This document shows, in pieces, positions 26,570 through 28,566 of a stretch of 28,566 nucleotides of DNA. The first letter of the stretch is position 1. Every line of letters begins with the position of its first letter. Under the pieces are notes generated by a model. It was not told the DNA's origin. It made no database searches and worked only from the letters and a program-made list of their open reading frames with translations. Source of the DNA: Phocaeicola sp. (GTDB lineage Bacteria; Bacteroidota; Bacteroidia; Bacteroidales; Bacteroidaceae); NCBI GenBank assembly GCA_020026225.1, contig JAHHQU010000030.1:1-28566 (forward strand). The letters run 5' to 3'. The translations under genes and the position numbers were made by a program.

Positions 26570-27738
26570 AGAAAATATGGACATTAGCCGTATGCACTGC
26601 TTTCTGTTGGAACGTCCAGGCTCAGCAGATTGAATCGGTATTGCGGCAGATAGAACAAAATAACAAAGAATTGCAGGCTCAGCAGCAGTTGACCGATGCT
26701 GCCAAGATGGAAGTCAGCACACAGAACTACTTGAATGATCCCAATGTATCTTATAGTCCCTTCTTTCAAAAAGGAACAGACGGAGTGGTCAGTTCAGAAA
26801 TGGTGGTAAGTATGGGATTTGATTTTCCCACTTTGTATGTAGGGCGTCAGAAAGCGGGCAGATTGCAGAAAGAAATGCTTGACCGCCAATTGCGTACGGT
26901 TCGCCGTGATGTCTTGCTGAAAGCCAAGGGACTTTGTCTGGAACTGGTCTATTTGAACAAGGTGCATGAACAGCTTCAGGCCCGTCAGAAAAATGCAGAA
27001 GAACTGTTGGCTCTCTTTGAAAAACGCTTGGAAGAAGGTGATGCGAATGCCTTGGATGTCAATAAGATCAAGATGGAACGCATGAATGTGCAGACGGAAG
27101 TGGCAAGGAATAATGCAGCCCATCGTGCCGCTTTACAGCAGTTGCTGGCCATGAACGGCAATTTGCCGTTGGAGGGTGACTTGACAGATTATCCAAGCGT
27201 TGAAGGAATCCGCGATTACAATCAGTTGTATGACGAAGTGATGGCTACGGATGCTTCCTTGCAGACCGCTGATGCTGCCGTACGTGCTGCAGAAAAGAAC
27301 GTATCCGTCAGCAGACAGCAGTGGATTCCGAAAATAGAGTTGGGCTACCGCCGCAACACCAGTTTGGATGAGAAGTTTCACGGTATGCTGATTGGGGGAA
27401 GTATTCCCATCTTTTCCAATCGCAAGAAGGTGAAGATAGCCAAGGCACAAGCCATTGGTGCACAGTTGAATTATCAGAATGCACGTCTTCAGACGGAAGC
27501 GGTGATACAAGGTCAGTTCAATGAAATCCAGCAGCTGAAAGAAGCTATGGAAGCGTATGATGTTCCTTTGATGCATGAAACCCTTGACATGCTGAAAGAA
27601 GCCGTTACGGTAGGTCAGTTGTCGGTTATCACCTATTACGTTGAGGCCGACAATGTATATAAGAATCTGGCTGCTTACATGGAAGTGGAAAGACAATATC
27701 AGCAATTGATGGCCGATGTGTATAAGAACCGTCTGTAA
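26566..27738 (+). CDS. TolC family outer-membrane efflux protein (CusC/CzcC-like)
   Basis: A 390-residue outer-membrane channel component with a type I signal peptide (…FCWNVQAQ, about 19 residues). Long amphipathic alpha-helical stretches rich in Gln, Lys and Glu occur in two repeats, each followed by a putative barrel hairpin (VSYSPFFQKG… and IELGYRRNTSLDEKFHGMLIGGSIPIF). It is shorter than classical TolC (about 470-490 residues) but similar to other HME-linked members in Bacteroidetes. It overlaps the pump gene by 4 bp and is the last gene of the operon before a strong terminator. Confidence 0.92.
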   Translation: MKKIWTLAVCTAFCWNVQAQQIESVLRQIEQNNKELQAQQQLTDAAKMEVSTQNYLNDPNVSYSPFFQKGTDGVVSSEMVVSMGFDFPTLYVGRQKAGRLQKEMLDRQLRTVRRDVLLKAKGLCLELVYLNKVHEQLQARQKNAEELLALFEKRLEEGDANALDVNKIKMERMNVQTEVARNNAAHRAALQQLLAMNGNLPLEGDLTDYPSVEGIRDYNQLYDEVMATDASLQTADAAVRAAEKNVSVSRQQWIPKIELGYRRNTSLDEKFHGMLIGGSIPIFSNRKKVKIAKAQAIGAQLNYQNARLQTEAVIQGQFNEIQQLKEAMEAYDVPLMHETLDMLKEAVTVGQLSVITYYVEADNVYKNLAAYMEVERQYQQLMADVYKNRL

Positions 27739-27769
27739 GGTAAACGCAAAGGCTGGTAAATAAAAGAAC

Positions 27770-27814
27770 CCGTTGGTAGGGATGATTTGATGCATCTCTG
27801 CCAACGGTTTTTTT
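27770..27814 (+). terminator. Strong bidirectional terminator between efflux operon and ndk
   Basis: A 15-bp stem (CCGTTGGTAGGGATG with CATCTCTGCCAACGG, 27770-27807, including G-T pairs) is followed by seven Ts. On the minus strand it lies 14 bp past the ndk stop and is followed by a T-rich stretch, so it can serve both convergent units. Confidence 0.88.
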
Positions 27815-27828
27815 AGTATGAAGGGGGA

Positions 27829-28296
27829 TTAGAATTCGTCCGCAGCATACAGGGAACTGAACGTATCTTGTTTCCAGTCCAGAATTTCTTCTGGTTTGAA
27901 GAAACGTTTCAACTCGATTTCAGCAGCCTCATGCGAATCGCTGGTATGCACAATGTTTTCTTGGAAGCTCAAGCAGTAGGAACCACGGATAGTACCCGGG
28001 TTTGCATTGCGTCCGTTGGTAGGTCCGGCCAAAGCACGAACGGCTTCTACCGCACCGACTCCTTCCAAGCATAAAGCCACGACAGGAGCTACTCTCATGG
28101 AATCTTTTACCTGTTGGAAAAAAGGTTTGCCGCTCAGATGAGCATAGTGTTCACTCAACAGTTCATCTGTGAGCTGCATCATCTTCATGCCGCATATACG
28201 GAAGCCTTTCTTTTCAAAAATAGAAATGATTTCACCGATCAAAGCACGCTGAACGGTGCAAGGTTTTAATAGAACCAAAGTTTTTTCTAAAGCCAT
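27829..28296 (-). CDS. ndk: Nucleoside diphosphate kinase
   Basis: A 155-residue enzyme that transfers the gamma phosphate of ATP to nucleoside diphosphates through a phosphohistidine. The start at 28296 (MALEKTLVLLKPCTVQRALIGEI) is chosen because the family begins there; the open frame extends 72 codons further upstream but that part has no family similarity. The catalytic His117 lies in ENIVHTSDS, with Thr in place of the usual Gly after it. AGPTNGRNANPGTIRG (90-105) is the conserved nucleotide-binding segment. It is monocistronic as far as the window shows and convergent with the efflux operon. Confidence 0.95.
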   Translation of the reverse strand: MALEKTLVLLKPCTVQRALIGEIISIFEKKGFRICGMKMMQLTDELLSEHYAHLSGKPFFQQVKDSMRVAPVVALCLEGVGAVEAVRALAGPTNGRNANPGTIRGSYCLSFQENIVHTSDSHEAAEIELKRFFKPEEILDWKQDTFSSLYAADEF

Positions 28297-28523
28297 ATTA
28301 GGTATTGTTTTTAGATTAATATAACGGTGGGGCTTGGTAGAATCCTCTTTGAAGGGGCGGATTCTTTTTAACCCCGGGTAAAGATACCATTTTACAAGGA
28401 CTATCTCCGTCTTTTCTTGTTTTTTCCTTTCAAACCGTGGTAAATACTTCATAAAAGATAGCCGATGGGTCAAGAACCTTGGAGGAGGAATGAATGCAGG
28501 TCGGTGGGACAAGGCAAAAAAAA

Positions 28524-28541
28524 GGAGTACCGCTGTACTCC
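28524..28541 (-). terminator. Terminator-like hairpin near the right edge
   Basis: GGAGTAC (28524-28530) pairs perfectly with GTACTCC (28535-28541) around a 4-nt loop. On the minus strand eight Ts follow, the form of an intrinsic terminator for a gene lying to the right of the window. On the plus strand it is followed by TTAACCTTAAATCTAAT, which looks like the AT-rich leader of a plus-strand gene starting beyond the edge. No gene is visible between ndk and this hairpin. Confidence 0.6.
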
Positions 28542-28566
28542 AACCTTTGTTAACCTTAAATCTAAT

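Noticed and set aside
28297..28512. Upstream extension of the ndk open frame (72 codons)
   Set aside because: The family starts at MALEKTLVLLKP; the extension has no similarity to nucleoside diphosphate kinases and is probably untranslated leader.
1..28566. CRISPR arrays, insertion sequences, transposases, restriction or toxin-antitoxin systems
   Set aside because: No regular repeat-spacer pattern, transposase or integrase frame, or terminal inverted repeat pair was seen anywhere in the window.

Overview
The window looks like chromosome from a gut-type member of the Bacteroidales (Bacteroides/Phocaeicola-like). The grounds are a divergent SusC/SusD pair and hybrid two-component regulator, several Bacteroidetes-only families (DUF3316, DUF6769), weak Shine-Dalgarno sites, and repeated matches to the Bacteroidetes -7 promoter element TAnnTTTG. 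The species cannot be fixed from the sequence alone.

Layout: (1) 1-1842 is a small accessory patch: a short, very basic protein of unknown function with an unusually strong ribosome binding site, and a P-loop ATPase with a C-terminal PD-(D/E)XK-like part. It lies just past the 3' end of a tRNA-Leu(UAG) gene, the kind of place where integrative elements insert, though no integrase or duplicated tRNA end is visible. (2) 2038-6556 (minus) is a tight cluster of topoisomerase IV subunit A (parC), a DUF3316 protein and an S41 peptidase lipoprotein; the tRNA-Leu promoter sits just beyond the peptidase stop. (3) 6732-8126 (minus) is a MATE exporter, divergent from glycyl-tRNA synthetase and an FKBP-type lipoprotein (8418-10622). 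(4) 10623-11298 has no convincing gene but carries a strong terminator and a possible small RNA. (5) 11299-21481 is a nutrient-acquisition locus: an exported EEP-family phosphodiesterase, SusD, SusC and a divergent HTCS regulator. It has no glycoside hydrolase. (6) 21747-27738 is a heavy-metal efflux operon: a His/Cys-rich membrane protein, a His-rich adaptor lipoprotein, a CusA/CzcA-type RND pump and a TolC-family outer membrane factor, ending in a strong bidirectional terminator shared with ndk (27829-28296, minus).

The most interesting observation is that the HTCS regulator keeps its phospho-accepting histidine (HELRTP) but has lost the recognisable ATP-binding motifs of its kinase domain, and its receiver domain has glycine where the phospho-accepting aspartate should be. 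It is probably a phosphorylation-independent regulator, or one phosphorylated by another protein at most on its histidine. It controls, by position, a SusCD locus whose only enzyme is a predicted phosphodiesterase. Direct repeats spaced 20 bp apart in the shared promoter region are candidate operators.
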